Both the position numbers and the translations under genes were made by a program. Of a stretch of DNA of 38,281 bases, positions 1-7,960 are shown one piece after another; position 1 is the stretch's first letter; each line of letters opens with the position of its first letter. The stretch covers positions 1-38,281 of the forward strand of contig CAMFIG010000022.1 in the NCBI GenBank assembly GCA_945952445.1. The letters are read 5' to 3'. The notes under the pieces were generated by a model that was not told the DNA's origin, searched no databases, and saw only the letters and a program-made list of their open reading frames with translations. Origin of the DNA: an uncultured Chlamydiae bacterium (GTDB lineage Bacteria > Chlamydiota > Chlamydiia > Chlamydiales > Rhabdochlamydiaceae).

Positions 1-123
1 GATCTTATGATCGACGAGCGTCAGCGAGTTGATCATGGAATTGTACAAAGTCGAGGTAAGGAAAAAATTACGACATGCAAGAAAAGCAGAAATATGATGC
101 AATTTTGTGTTGCAAATTATTAA
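1..123. other. Undecided window edge: possible gene ends on either strand
   Basis: On the plus strand the first reading frame is open from base 1 to a TAA at 121-123 (40 codons, cut by the window edge) and could be the tail of an upstream gene. On the minus strand an ATG at 36-34 opens a frame reading MINSLTLVDHKI out of the window and could be the head of a gene. Neither has a recognisable family signature or a clear ribosome binding site. Bases 124-205 are AT-rich and I see nothing definite in them. Confidence 0.2.
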
Positions 124-205
124 GGTTGTTTATTTTGTGTATGTTAAAGTTGAGATTTTATTTATCCACATTCTGCATCACCGTTCTTACTGCTGACACA
201 AGTGA

Positions 206-547
206 TACGGCTCAAAGGTTTTTCTTTGTTTGAGCCTCTTTCTATTTTTAGGGTATTTTTCTCCACACATCTACATTGTTGTTGCCATGGCCTATGTTGG
301 CAGCTTTGCAATAGGACTAGGACTTGTGATTGCTGAAGCCTGTCCTACGGCTTTTCGTGGGAAAATTCTGAGCATGGCGACTTCTGCGAACTGGGCATGC
401 AACGCCATTCTTTCCTGGACGTTTTTAGATTTGGTGCAGAGATGGGGGATCGAGGCTGTTTTTTTTCTCTTTGCTTTGTTGAGCTTTGCAACTGTCTACT
501 ATGCTGAGCGCCGAGTTCCGGAAAGCAAAGGGAAAGTTCTGCTTTAA
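206..547 (+). pseudogene. C-terminal remnant of an MFS sugar porter
   Basis: About 113 codons are open from 206 (stop just upstream at 203-205) to the TAA at 545-547. The sequence matches the last quarter of the sugar porter family: hydrophobic helices 10-12, the helix 10-11 RGK loop (AFRGKILSMATSANW) and the family signature RVPESKGK after the last helix. A full transporter has about 450-480 residues, so more than three quarters is missing. The only usable start, TTG at 230, lies inside a transmembrane helix, so this is decay rather than a small functional gene. Upstream bases in another frame read FLLLTQVI, which may be the preceding helix after a frameshift. Its position ahead of an aldolase gene suggests a former sugar-uptake role. 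The family call is fairly sure; the substrate is unknown. Confidence 0.6.
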
Positions 548-604
548 AAAAGATCCTTTCTCAAGTACATTCAACTTTATTCAAATTCATGAGAGGTTTT
601 CCTT

Positions 605-1660
605 ATGTCTTTTTCTGAAATCCAAAAGATCCTAGGTTCTCAGTCTGAACGTTTATTAGGCCATGTATGCAAGACTATCCCTAAAGAACACTTACATATC
701 CCAGGGCCGGACTGGGTAGACCGTATCTTTGCTAGTTCTGACCGTAACATCCGCGTGTTAAAAAGTTTGCAGCAGATGCTAGGTACTGGAAGACTTGCAA
801 ATACTGGATATCTTTCGATTCTTCCTGTAGATCAAGGGATTGAGCATTCTGCCGGGGCTTCTTTTGCGAAAAACATCGATTATTTTGATTCAGAGAAGAT
901 CATTCAGCTGGCTATCGAGGGAGGATGCAATGCCGTGGCAACGACGTTGGGAGTACTCGGCTCTGTCGCAAGAAAGTATGCGCATAAGATCCCCATGCTG
1001 CTTAAGTTAAACCACAATGAACTTTTAAGTTATCCCAACAAGTATGACCAAATCTTGTTTGCAAAAGTAGAACAGGCCTATGAGATGGGTTGTGCAGCTG
1101 TTGGCGCCACCATCTATTTTGGCTCACAAGAAAGCAATAGGCAGATTATTGAAGTCAGCCAGGCTTTTGCAAGAGCGCATGAGCTGGGGATGGCAACCGT
1201 CTTGTGGTGCTACCTGCGTAACAATGCTTTTAAAACGGCTGATGCCGATTACCATGAAGCTGCAGATTTAACCGGACAGGCAAACCATCTAGGAGTGACA
1301 ATTGAAGCTGACATTATCAAGCAGAAGCTCCCCACGAATAATGGAGGATTTAAAGCTTTAGAGTTCGGCAAGCAAACCGAGAAGATGTATTCTGAACTTT
1401 CTTCTTCTCATCCCATTGACTTAACTCGTTACCAGGTAGCGAACAACTATATGGGGAGGATGGGGCTGATCAATTCCGGTGGGCCTTCAGGAAATAATGA
1501 TCTCTCTCAAGCTGTAGAAACGGCAGTGATCAATAAAAGAGCAGGGGGAATGGGTCTTATTAGCGGCAGGAAAGCTTTTCAGCGTCCGATGAAAGAAGGG
1601 GTAGCTCTTCTCCATGCGATCCAAGATGTCTATCTATGTAAAGAAGTGGGTATTGCCTAA
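605..1660 (+). CDS. fbaB: Class I fructose-bisphosphate aldolase (FbaB/DhnA type)
   Basis: This 351-residue protein aligns from end to end with the E. coli FbaB type as I remember it, which has about 350 residues. It interconverts fructose 1,6-bisphosphate with dihydroxyacetone phosphate and glyceraldehyde 3-phosphate in cytosolic glycolysis/gluconeogenesis through a lysine Schiff base. Visible landmarks are [14 protein letters not shown] (71-84), ADIIKQK (235-241), which holds the expected Schiff-base lysine, [19 protein letters not shown] and the C-terminal block [20 protein letters not shown] with the phosphate-binding Gly/Arg residues. The ATG is preceded by AGAGG at good distance. The next gene starts 14 bases after the stop, so the two are probably cotranscribed. 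Chlamydiae use this aldolase type, which supports the taxonomic reading. No anomalies seen. Confidence 0.95.
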   Translation: MSFSEIQKILGSQSERLLGHVCKTIPKEHLHIPGPDWVDRIFASSDRNIRVLKSLQQMLGTGRLANTGYLSILPVDQGIEHSAGASFAKNIDYFDSEKIIQLAIEGGCNAVATTLGVLGSVARKYAHKIPMLLKLNHNELLSYPNKYDQILFAKVEQAYEMGCAAVGATIYFGSQESNRQIIEVSQAFARAHELGMATVLWCYLRNNAFKTADADYHEAADLTGQANHLGVTIEADIIKQKLPTNNGGFKALEFGKQTEKMYSELSSSHPIDLTRYQVANNYMGRMGLINSGGPSGNNDLSQAVETAVINKRAGGMGLISGRKAFQRPMKEGVALLHAIQDVYLCKEVGIA

Positions 1661-1674
1661 GACATTAGGTTGCG

Positions 1675-2670
1675 ATGATACAGCTTTTTAGCATGCTGAT
1701 ATTTCTTTTGCTTATAGTCAGGGTAGAAGCCAGAGATTTAAAGATTAATGTGATCAGTTCTCAGAATGGCAAAGGGCTGGAAATGGATCAGAGGATCCTT
1801 TCCAGCGCCCTTAAAGAGCTTGGGTGCAGAGTCTATTCTGCAAACCATACTGATCTTGATTGGAATTGTCACCATGCAGATGTGAATATTTTCTTTGAAA
1901 GAATCAATCCGAATTGGATTCAGGTCGCTCGCCTAAACTGGCTTGTTCCTAATCCGGAATGGTATGAACAAAGCATGTCTTTGCTTGAAGAGATAGACCT
2001 CATTTTGTGTCGAACAAAGGAAGTTGAGGGGATCTTTTGCAATCTTGGCATGAAGGTGTATTATTTAGGTTTTACAAGCGTTGATTGTTATGATCCGAAC
2101 ATCCCAAAAGATTATAGCTCCTTTTTTCATTTAGCCGGAGGAAACCTCCAAAAAGGCACAAAGGCTATTGTAGATGTATGGAAGTCTAATCTTTGTTTTC
2201 CTGATCTGATTTTGATCCAGCATGAACATACCGGTCCTTCGCTTCCTCATCTGCATTGGATTTCTAAGCGGATTGAAACACAGAGACTGCGGGAGTTGCA
2301 AAACCAGTGTGGAATCCATCTATGTCCTAGCGAGACCGAAGGATTTGGGCATTACCTTATGGAAGCAATGTCTGCTGAAGCTGTCGTTGTTTCTACAGAG
2401 GCGCCTCCGATGAATGAATTTGTTTGTGATTTTTTAGTTCCCTATCATCGAAGCGCCATCCAAAACCTGGCAGTAGCCTATTATGTGGATCCAAAATCGC
2501 TTGAAATGACCATTCTAGATGTTATAAATACACCGAGAGATGAGCTTGTAGCCATAGGGAAGAAAAACAGGATGATTTATTTGCAAAAAACTCAAGAATT
2601 TAAAACCAACCTTCAGCTGCTCATCAACCTACTTAAAGAAGAAAAAAATAGAAAAGGACATCTCAGATAG
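1675..2670 (+). CDS. GT4-like glycosyltransferase with N-terminal hydrophobic segment
   Basis: A 331-residue protein. The C-terminal half has the donor-binding signature of retaining GT4 enzymes: LCPSETEGFGHYLMEAMS (216-233), with the E-x7-E pair E222/E230, followed by VVVSTEAPPMNE (237-248). The N-terminal half has Rossmann-like alternation starting at LKINVISSQNGKG (22-34). Residues 3-17 form a continuous hydrophobic stretch resembling a signal peptide or anchor, unusual for this normally cytosolic fold; an internal start would remove it, but none has a better ribosome binding site. The stop of fbaB is only 14 bases upstream. Acceptor and donor sugars cannot be told. It may act in envelope glycan synthesis, or be exported if the N-terminus is a real signal. 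Confidence 0.7.
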   Translation: MIQLFSMLIFLLLIVRVEARDLKINVISSQNGKGLEMDQRILSSALKELGCRVYSANHTDLDWNCHHADVNIFFERINPNWIQVARLNWLVPNPEWYEQSMSLLEEIDLILCRTKEVEGIFCNLGMKVYYLGFTSVDCYDPNIPKDYSSFFHLAGGNLQKGTKAIVDVWKSNLCFPDLILIQHEHTGPSLPHLHWISKRIETQRLRELQNQCGIHLCPSETEGFGHYLMEAMSAEAVVVSTEAPPMNEFVCDFLVPYHRSAIQNLAVAYYVDPKSLEMTILDVINTPRDELVAIGKKNRMIYLQKTQEFKTNLQLLINLLKEEKNRKGHLR

Positions 2671-2711
2671 AAGGAGGGAATTTTCTTTCCTTACCAAAAA
2701 AATATCTATGT

Positions 2712-3071
2712 TTACACTTTACTTTTAGCTGTCCTTTGATGAATTGAAGTTTTTCTTACTTTTATATTGCCCTTTTTTAATTTTATGTTTTTGTTAATCG
2801 TTAATTTTATTTCAATGTTGCATCCGAGAAGCGTGAGATAATTCATTAATGTATCATTGCTGAAGCAATTGATTTTTCCAGACATAAGAGCAGATACCTT
2901 TGGAGCTGAAATGCCTAAGATAACTGCTATTTCCTTTTGAGAAAGACGGCTATTACGAATTAGGGTCGCAACTTCGGACAGAAGATCTGAACGTATTCTC
3001 ATCTCCTCGGCATCTACCAAATCTAAGTCAGAAAAGATATTGTCCGTGCTTATCTCGATTTTCTTTTTCAT
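2712..3071 (-). CDS. XRE-family HigA-like antitoxin
   Basis: A 119-residue DNA-binding protein. Residues about 32-85 form a helix-turn-helix: LIRNSRLSQKEIAVILGI then SAPKVSALMSGKINCFS, typical of the HigA2/HTH_37 group paired with Gp49/HigB-type toxins. The preceding FSDLDLVDAEE motif is also typical of that group. The C-terminal 35 residues are very lysine-rich. The ATG overlaps the stop of the upstream toxin remnant by four bases (ATGA), the usual translational coupling in toxin-first modules, and GAGG lies six bases upstream. Antitoxins of this kind bind their own promoter and the toxin. With the toxin broken it may now be an orphan regulator. Family call good; function in this strain inferred. 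Confidence 0.75.
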   Translation of the reverse strand: MKKKIEISTDNIFSDLDLVDAEEMRIRSDLLSEVATLIRNSRLSQKEIAVILGISAPKVSALMSGKINCFSNDTLMNYLTLLGCNIEIKLTINKNIKLKKGNIKVRKTSIHQRTAKSKV

Positions 3072-3259
3072 TTTTTCCTCATATATTCTTTATACACTAG
3101 CCTAGCTTGTTGCAACCTTTGAAGGACTAAATCTATTTCTTTTTTAGGAGTAGCAATACCTGATTTGCTCTTTTTTTGAAAAACATGTAAAACTGCAATA
3201 GCATCTGCAAATTCTAGAGTGTAAATAGTCCTAAAAGTTCCTTTCCTCTCATCAACTAC
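3068..3259 (-). pseudogene. C-terminal fragment of a HigB/Gp49-like RelE-fold toxin
   Basis: The minus strand reads VVDERKGTFRTIYTLEF, then LHVFQKKSKSG and ATPKKEIDLVLQRL, ending YMRKK and a TGA that overlaps the antitoxin start. This is the signature of the second half of phage Gp49-like/HigB toxins (R-x-[VI]-Y...LH.F.KKSK.GI.TP..EID). About 63 residues remain of the roughly 110 normally present. A TAG at 3262-3260 lies directly upstream in this frame. In the neighbouring frame SRKSVR runs up to 3259, so a single indel near 3258-3262 could have broken the gene. The residues further upstream no longer resemble the toxin N-terminus. The gene is therefore judged inactive. Such toxins cleave mRNA on the ribosome when intact. 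Confidence 0.7.
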
Positions 3260-3262
3260 CTA

Positions 3263-3494
3263 ACACTTTTTCGCGAAGTTATCAATATTGGTAATTTATA
3301 GCAATGCGAAAAAAAATCCATGTGATGCTTCTTGTTATTAGCAGAAATTGACATATCTCCTCGTTGGACTCGGAACAAGCCTCGAGAGATGAGTGTAAAC
3401 TTCGTCTGGACTCCTCTGGCTTTAGCCATGATGGAGGTTCGTGCTAACTCATACAGTAAGAAAATACGAGATTTTTTAACCAACCAGCCTTAAG
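3263..3494 (-). other. Unassigned stretch between AsmA-like gene and toxin remnant
   Basis: The minus strand is open over 75 codons (3256-3483, ATG at 3483), with a central part reading MAKARGVQTKFTLISRGLFR and RVQRGDMSISANNKK. I do not recognise it. It has no good ribosome binding site and ends at the point where the toxin remnant begins in another frame. It could be a decayed toxin N-terminus, a piece of a dispersed repeat, or a small unknown gene. The plus strand has no convincing gene here. Confidence 0.25.
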
Positions 3495-6400
3495 TTATTT
3501 CAGGATCTTTAATAACTGTTTAAGAGGCTTTTCCTTGCCATTCAAATGGGTTTTTTTCTTAGGTCGTGGGGTGTCGTCTGTATTGGAGGATTTATTGGCT
3601 TCCCAAGGAAAAGGTTTTTTAGCAGGTGGCGTTGAAGCGTCGTTGCCGGGCAAAGATCCTAGCTTATTCATAAACTCTCCAAAGAGGGCGCCTGCAGGGC
3701 CTCCTCCAAGAGACCCACTGATGGCTTTTTGCTGCCAGGCGAGCAAGGCGGCGATCTTTGCTGTCGCCTTTCCTGAGTTGATTTGTACATTATCCATAGT
3801 CCCTCTCATTGGGATATGCAGAACATAGTCGGGAGGCAGGTTTTTAATGCCGAAGGCTTTATTCAAACATTGAGCCGTCAGTCCCAAGATCATATCCACC
3901 CGATCTTTGGGTAGGTCGATTGCTCCCCAGAGGGCGATGTCATATGTGCTGGCAATCAACACTTCTGTTCTTTCGATATCGACAATCCCTTCGAGGATAT
4001 GGAGGTCGATAGGGGCAAACCACAACTCTAGGTCTTTGTTTTTTGAGAGCTGTTTTGATTTTAACAACCCTAGTGCTAAGTTGATATTTCCTTCATTTTT
4101 ACAGTAGATCTGGCCTAGCTCGATCCTCGCTTGCGGGATGTTAATTCCTTTTTTATTAAAAGGCATCAAAGGCAGAGAGAATCCTTGTGGAGCGATCTCT
4201 AGGGTAATTGGATGTTGGGAGGTAATCGCCGAGATAGAGAGCGGGTTGACTTCCTTGAGAAAAAGAGCGCTGACAGAGGGAGTCATGGTTATCTGCCCAT
4301 AGATCGGCTCATCTAATGTAAGGACCCCTTTAGAGAGCTTTCCTACCATAGAAAATCGGGTGTTTGGAGAATAGACGTTGAGTTTAAGAGGTCCCGTCGC
4401 ATCTTGAATCTTGGTATCTACTGAGGCGTTGATACTAGGACCGAACATTGCGGAGAATACGGGCGATGTCTGTCCTGATAAACGAGCGAGTAGATCGAGG
4501 CAAGAAGAGGGTAGCTTTTGCACATTGGCATGGACTTCTGAGTCGATATGAGATAAGTCGATCTGTCCTTGAGTGTCGAAGAGCTGGTCAAACTTCGCAT
4601 CGACTGTAATAGAACCTGAGGATGCGTTCTTTTGGGCAATACGGGATTCGGCAGAAGCATTGATTTGGATCTGCAGAGGCGTTGTAGAGCTCTTTTGAAA
4701 GAGAAGATCGCTATTTTTCAACGAGACCATCCCCCCATTTTCTTTGGCAAAGAAACCCATCTCGTCTATTTTTAAAGAGCCTAGTATCTCTGTGTGCATA
4801 AGGTCTGGCATGCCGTTAGATAAGAAGGGGAGATAGAGTTTACTAAAAGAGACCCGGATTGTAGAAGGCTCCGAGAGCAGGAAAGGACGGGAGCTTTGAG
4901 AAGCTGTGAGCCATCGATCGAGAAGAAGATACCCATCGGGAGTGAGCTTGTAAGAAATCTCTAAAGGTGCTGATGCCAAAGAGATCTCTTCCGGTTTTAG
5001 ATCGACATTTGCATGCACTTGCAGAAGGTCGCTGCTCGCATCGACGGCAAGGCTTTGCCCTTTTAAAGAGCGGTCATAGCGGATCTTCGCATCAAGGGCA
5101 GTGCCTAACAGGGCAGAGATAGACGGACAGCAGGTGTCGATAAGAGAGATTGGAAGATGTTCTAAGCTGATGTTAGAGTGGATCACTGATGACTGTAATG
5201 CAAGAGACTGTTCTTGGATTAGCTGTGAGAGGGTTGTTTCAATCGAAATTTTACCTTCTTCATTTTTCGATGTTGACACCGAACTTTGCAGGCTGCAGGT
5301 GAAAACATTCTTATTTCCCATAAAAGAAAAGTTGGACTGTATATTTTGCAGGCGAGCTTCTGCCGTCTTCTTAGAATTCTGCAAGGATAGTAAAGGAGAA
5401 GAAATCGACCCTTTTACCTGTAAAGAGGGGAGGGTGTTTTGTAGAGAAAAGGTGGTGGGTTCAATCGAAACTTTCACTTTACCATCTTCTAAAAGCAGAG
5501 GCCTTTCTGGCGTATTGATAAGAGAGGCTAACATCGCATCGGAAAGGGTGCATTCTAAAGCTAAAGGCTTTTTCAAAGAGATCTCTTGAGAGGCTGTTTT
5601 CCAAGCAGCTTCTGCAGAGAGAGAAAGAGGTTCGCTTTTGATCTCGCAAAAGATCTCTTGCAGGCCTCTTATTTCCACATCTGCTTGGAATGGGTGGATG
5701 GAGTAGTTTCTAAGAGGTCCTAGGCTTTTCCAGACAATAGAAGGCGCTGCCATCTGAGCTTTTATTTCGATTTGTTCAAAATCAGCAGATGGAAGGGATA
5801 GCTTGTCTAAAGAGATCGTTAAGGGAGTAGGGGCTGTAAGGATAGCTTCCTGCCCTAGCATGGACTCTAAGAGTGCCGGGCTTATGAGATATCGGACTTG
5901 GCATGGCTCTAAAAGAGAAAGCTCTCCTTTTTGGTAGGCTGCATGTAGGGCATCTATAGAAAGAAAAGGGGTGGTGATAGAAGCCGTCATCTCTGATTGG
6001 CTCGATGTGTATTTGGCATCGACCTTAGCACCTATCCAGGTGCCAAGTAGATCTGCTGCTTTACTGTCTGCTAAAGCTGTGGGAAAAGCATCTACAGATA
6101 GAACTGCATGCGCTGTGCGCTCTATAGATAAAGGCTGCTTAAGATCTGCTTCTATCTGGATTTTTGAAGGCTTGTTTTGGTATGTGATAGGAAAAGAGCT
6201 TGCTATGTGCAGCTCAGAAGCTAGGTTGGAAGAGGAGATTTTTCCTAAAATCGAAGCATCGAAAAATGGCTTTCCTTCATGGCTGATTTGGCAGATGGAC
6301 GTAGATATCTGGCTTGCAAATTGCACTTTAGAAGGGTCTATCATCTGGTTTTGGATAGGGATCGCCATCTGGTCCAAAGTCAAGGTAAGATATACAGGTG

Positions 6401-7382
6401 CTTGGAGAGAATAATTTGCGGCATCTGAAAAATAAGAGGAAATCTTTTTCCAAAGCGCTGGAGTCACTGTCATCTTTAAAGATGCAGGATTTTTTAAAAC
6501 AACGGAATTGTCGAAAGCTTCAGTTTCCAGCGTCGATGTCATTAAAGGAGAATTCCATTGGATGTTGCTTGCAAAATCCTTGGAGGAGAGGTGGAGCCCT
6601 ACATGAAGGTCTAAAGAAGGACCTATAGCCTCCATGAGAAGACCCTGCATGTCAGGGATGAACACAGAAAGGATCTGGTCGGCAGCGCGGACAGGAAGGT
6701 GTGCAATGTCTGCCTTAAAAGAGAGATCAGCTTCTGGAGTATTGATATTTTTGATAACAGACTGACAGGATACATTGCCTATGACCCCTTTTTGGAGCGT
6801 TTCGCAAACAAGAGCTCCGGTGATATTCGAATGGTCTGCTGCAAAAAAGAAAAAAGCATCCAAATTTTGGATTATAATAGGGTCTAGAGAGGGGGAGGCA
6901 ATTTCAATCATCCCTTTTTTGACATTGATATTCCCTATTACAGGGAATGCATTTTGGATTGTTATAGAGGGAAGAGAAAGAAGAGAGGCTTTCTGGAAAT
7001 CTGGGATATTCGGTCTGCGGTAAGAAACCCAGTCTTTTTTTAGTAAAAGACGCGGCTTGGAGATCATAAGGTCTCCTACTTCGGCAGGAGGGATTAAAAG
7101 AGAAAACAAAGAGGCGTCCGTATGGATTTTTTCGCAAGAAAACTCCATCTCTTTTGGCAGGTCTAGATATCGAAGGTTTTCTATTGTCTGTCCGCGAAAC
7201 CAAGAGAAATGGCAAGATTCTACCTCAACAGTTCCAGGAAGCTTTTTGCTGAGTATAGATACAATGAAGTTTTTGCCTGTGGTTGTCGAGAGAAATGCCG
7301 GCAGAGCGGCAACAAGTGTTGCAAGCAAAACAAAGGTACAGCTAACATATAGAGCGACTTTCTTGGTTGGGCGGGCTTTCAT
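3495..7382 (-). CDS. AsmA/TamB-like large envelope protein
   Basis: A 1295-residue protein with one N-terminal transmembrane helix (about residues 9-30) followed by a very long beta-strand-rich region without catalytic motifs. This is the architecture of the AsmA-like/TamB family, proteins anchored in the inner membrane that form hydrophobic grooves across the periplasm and are implicated in phospholipid transport to the outer membrane. The C-terminal part (DYVLHIPMRGTMDNVQINSG) matches the typical AsmA-like end block with its GT.D.P/V pattern, followed by a Gly/Pro/Lys-rich tail. The chosen ATG at 7382 overlaps the stop of the Nudix gene (ATGA) and has AGAGGG upstream; an ATG at 7409 is in frame but would overlap more. 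It is the last gene of the cyclase-Nudix operon. The family call rests on architecture, not detailed motifs. Confidence 0.55.
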   Translation of the reverse strand: MKARPTKKVALYVSCTFVLLATLVAALPAFLSTTTGKNFIVSILSKKLPGTVEVESCHFSWFRGQTIENLRYLDLPKEMEFSCEKIHTDASLFSLLIPPAEVGDLMISKPRLLLKKDWVSYRRPNIPDFQKASLLSLPSITIQNAFPVIGNINVKKGMIEIASPSLDPIIIQNLDAFFFFAADHSNITGALVCETLQKGVIGNVSCQSVIKNINTPEADLSFKADIAHLPVRAADQILSVFIPDMQGLLMEAIGPSLDLHVGLHLSSKDFASNIQWNSPLMTSTLETEAFDNSVVLKNPASLKMTVTPALWKKISSYFSDAANYSLQAPVYLTLTLDQMAIPIQNQMIDPSKVQFASQISTSICQISHEGKPFFDASILGKISSSNLASELHIASSFPITYQNKPSKIQIEADLKQPLSIERTAHAVLSVDAFPTALADSKAADLLGTWIGAKVDAKYTSSQSEMTASITTPFLSIDALHAAYQKGELSLLEPCQVRYLISPALLESMLGQEAILTAPTPLTISLDKLSLPSADFEQIEIKAQMAAPSIVWKSLGPLRNYSIHPFQADVEIRGLQEIFCEIKSEPLSLSAEAAWKTASQEISLKKPLALECTLSDAMLASLINTPERPLLLEDGKVKVSIEPTTFSLQNTLPSLQVKGSISSPLLSLQNSKKTAEARLQNIQSNFSFMGNKNVFTCSLQSSVSTSKNEEGKISIETTLSQLIQEQSLALQSSVIHSNISLEHLPISLIDTCCPSISALLGTALDAKIRYDRSLKGQSLAVDASSDLLQVHANVDLKPEEISLASAPLEISYKLTPDGYLLLDRWLTASQSSRPFLLSEPSTIRVSFSKLYLPFLSNGMPDLMHTEILGSLKIDEMGFFAKENGGMVSLKNSDLLFQKSSTTPLQIQINASAESRIAQKNASSGSITVDAKFDQLFDTQGQIDLSHIDSEVHANVQKLPSSCLDLLARLSGQTSPVFSAMFGPSINASVDTKIQDATGPLKLNVYSPNTRFSMVGKLSKGVLTLDEPIYGQITMTPSVSALFLKEVNPLSISAITSQHPITLEIAPQGFSLPLMPFNKKGINIPQARIELGQIYCKNEGNINLALGLLKSKQLSKNKDLELWFAPIDLHILEGIVDIERTEVLIASTYDIALWGAIDLPKDRVDMILGLTAQCLNKAFGIKNLPPDYVLHIPMRGTMDNVQINSGKATAKIAALLAWQQKAISGSLGGGPAGALFGEFMNKLGSLPGNDASTPPAKKPFPWEANKSSNTDDTPRPKKKTHLNGKEKPLKQLLKILK

Positions 7383-7960
7383 AGACTTTTTCCCTCTTGA
7401 TCTTTCCACCGCAAATAGAGATGAACTGCTGCGATGGTTTTCATATCTGGAATTTCATGGCGGTCGATCTTTTTTAAGATCTCCTCCAAAGATAAGACAA
7501 CGGGATCGATCTCTTCGCTGTCTTCGCCAAAAAGACGGCTTTTTTCAAGGTCTTTTCCTAAAAAAAGATGGATGTATTCTGTGCAAAATCCCGGGGTAGA
7601 ATAAAATCCTCCCAGAGGAATTAAGGTATTTGCTCTGTATCCGATTTCTTCTTGAAGCTCTCTTTCTGCGCAATGAAGCGGTATCTCTCCAGGTTCTAGA
7701 GTTCCTGCAGGGATTTCTAGCAGAATCTTACCTGTTGCGCGTCTCCATTGCTCTACTAAGATGAGACGGCCGTCGTCTAGCACTGCTAGGATTGCAACGG
7801 CTCCGGCATGGCGGACGAGATTTGATTCATGGACAGTCCCATCTTGCATGTCAATCCGGACATGTTCGCAGGAAAACACCTTGCCTTGGCACAAAGGAGT
7901 GTTTGTTGTTTTTCCTTGCAGTTCTCGTTTTTTTTGCCTTTCAGCTTTCTTGTCAGTCAT
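7379..7960 (-). CDS. Nudix hydrolase (ADP-ribose pyrophosphatase-like)
   Basis: A 193-residue protein with a complete Nudix box at residues 86-108: G86, E92, then RELQEEIGY (100-108), fitting G-x5-E-x7-REUxEExGU. The glutamates bind the catalytic divalent metal. Upstream, VEQWRRATGKILLEIPAG is typical of the ADP-ribose pyrophosphatase/NudF branch, and STPGFCTEYIHLFL after the box also fits that group (the proline-rich region about 15 residues downstream favours ADP-ribose). Expected reaction: hydrolysis of ADP-ribose or another nucleotide sugar to AMP plus sugar phosphate in the cytosol. It overlaps the adenylate cyclase upstream by 8 bases and the AsmA-like gene downstream by 4 bases, so all three are probably translated from one message. 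Substrate not certain. Confidence 0.85.
   Translation of the reverse strand: MTDKKAERQKKRELQGKTTNTPLCQGKVFSCEHVRIDMQDGTVHESNLVRHAGAVAILAVLDDGRLILVEQWRRATGKILLEIPAGTLEPGEIPLHCAERELQEEIGYRANTLIPLGGFYSTPGFCTEYIHLFLGKDLEKSRLFGEDSEEIDPVVLSLEEILKKIDRHEIPDMKTIAAVHLYLRWKDQEGKSL

Noticed and set aside
2671-2711. Possible terminator between the glycosyltransferase and antitoxin genes
   Set aside because: AAGGA...TTCCTT is too short and A/T-rich to call.
3160-3200. Apparent frameshift in the toxin remnant around a poly-A run
   Set aside because: Rechecking the junction of the reverse complement showed that HVFQKKSK is continuous in frame; the only break is upstream at 3258-3262.
5101-5589. Open frame of 162 codons on the plus strand
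   Set aside because: It is a shadow of the AsmA-like gene on the other strand; its sequence is compositionally odd, without family motifs or a good ribosome binding site.
7057-7599. Open frame of 180 codons on the plus strand across two minus-strand genes
   Set aside because: Both underlying minus-strand genes have clear domain content; this frame shows none.
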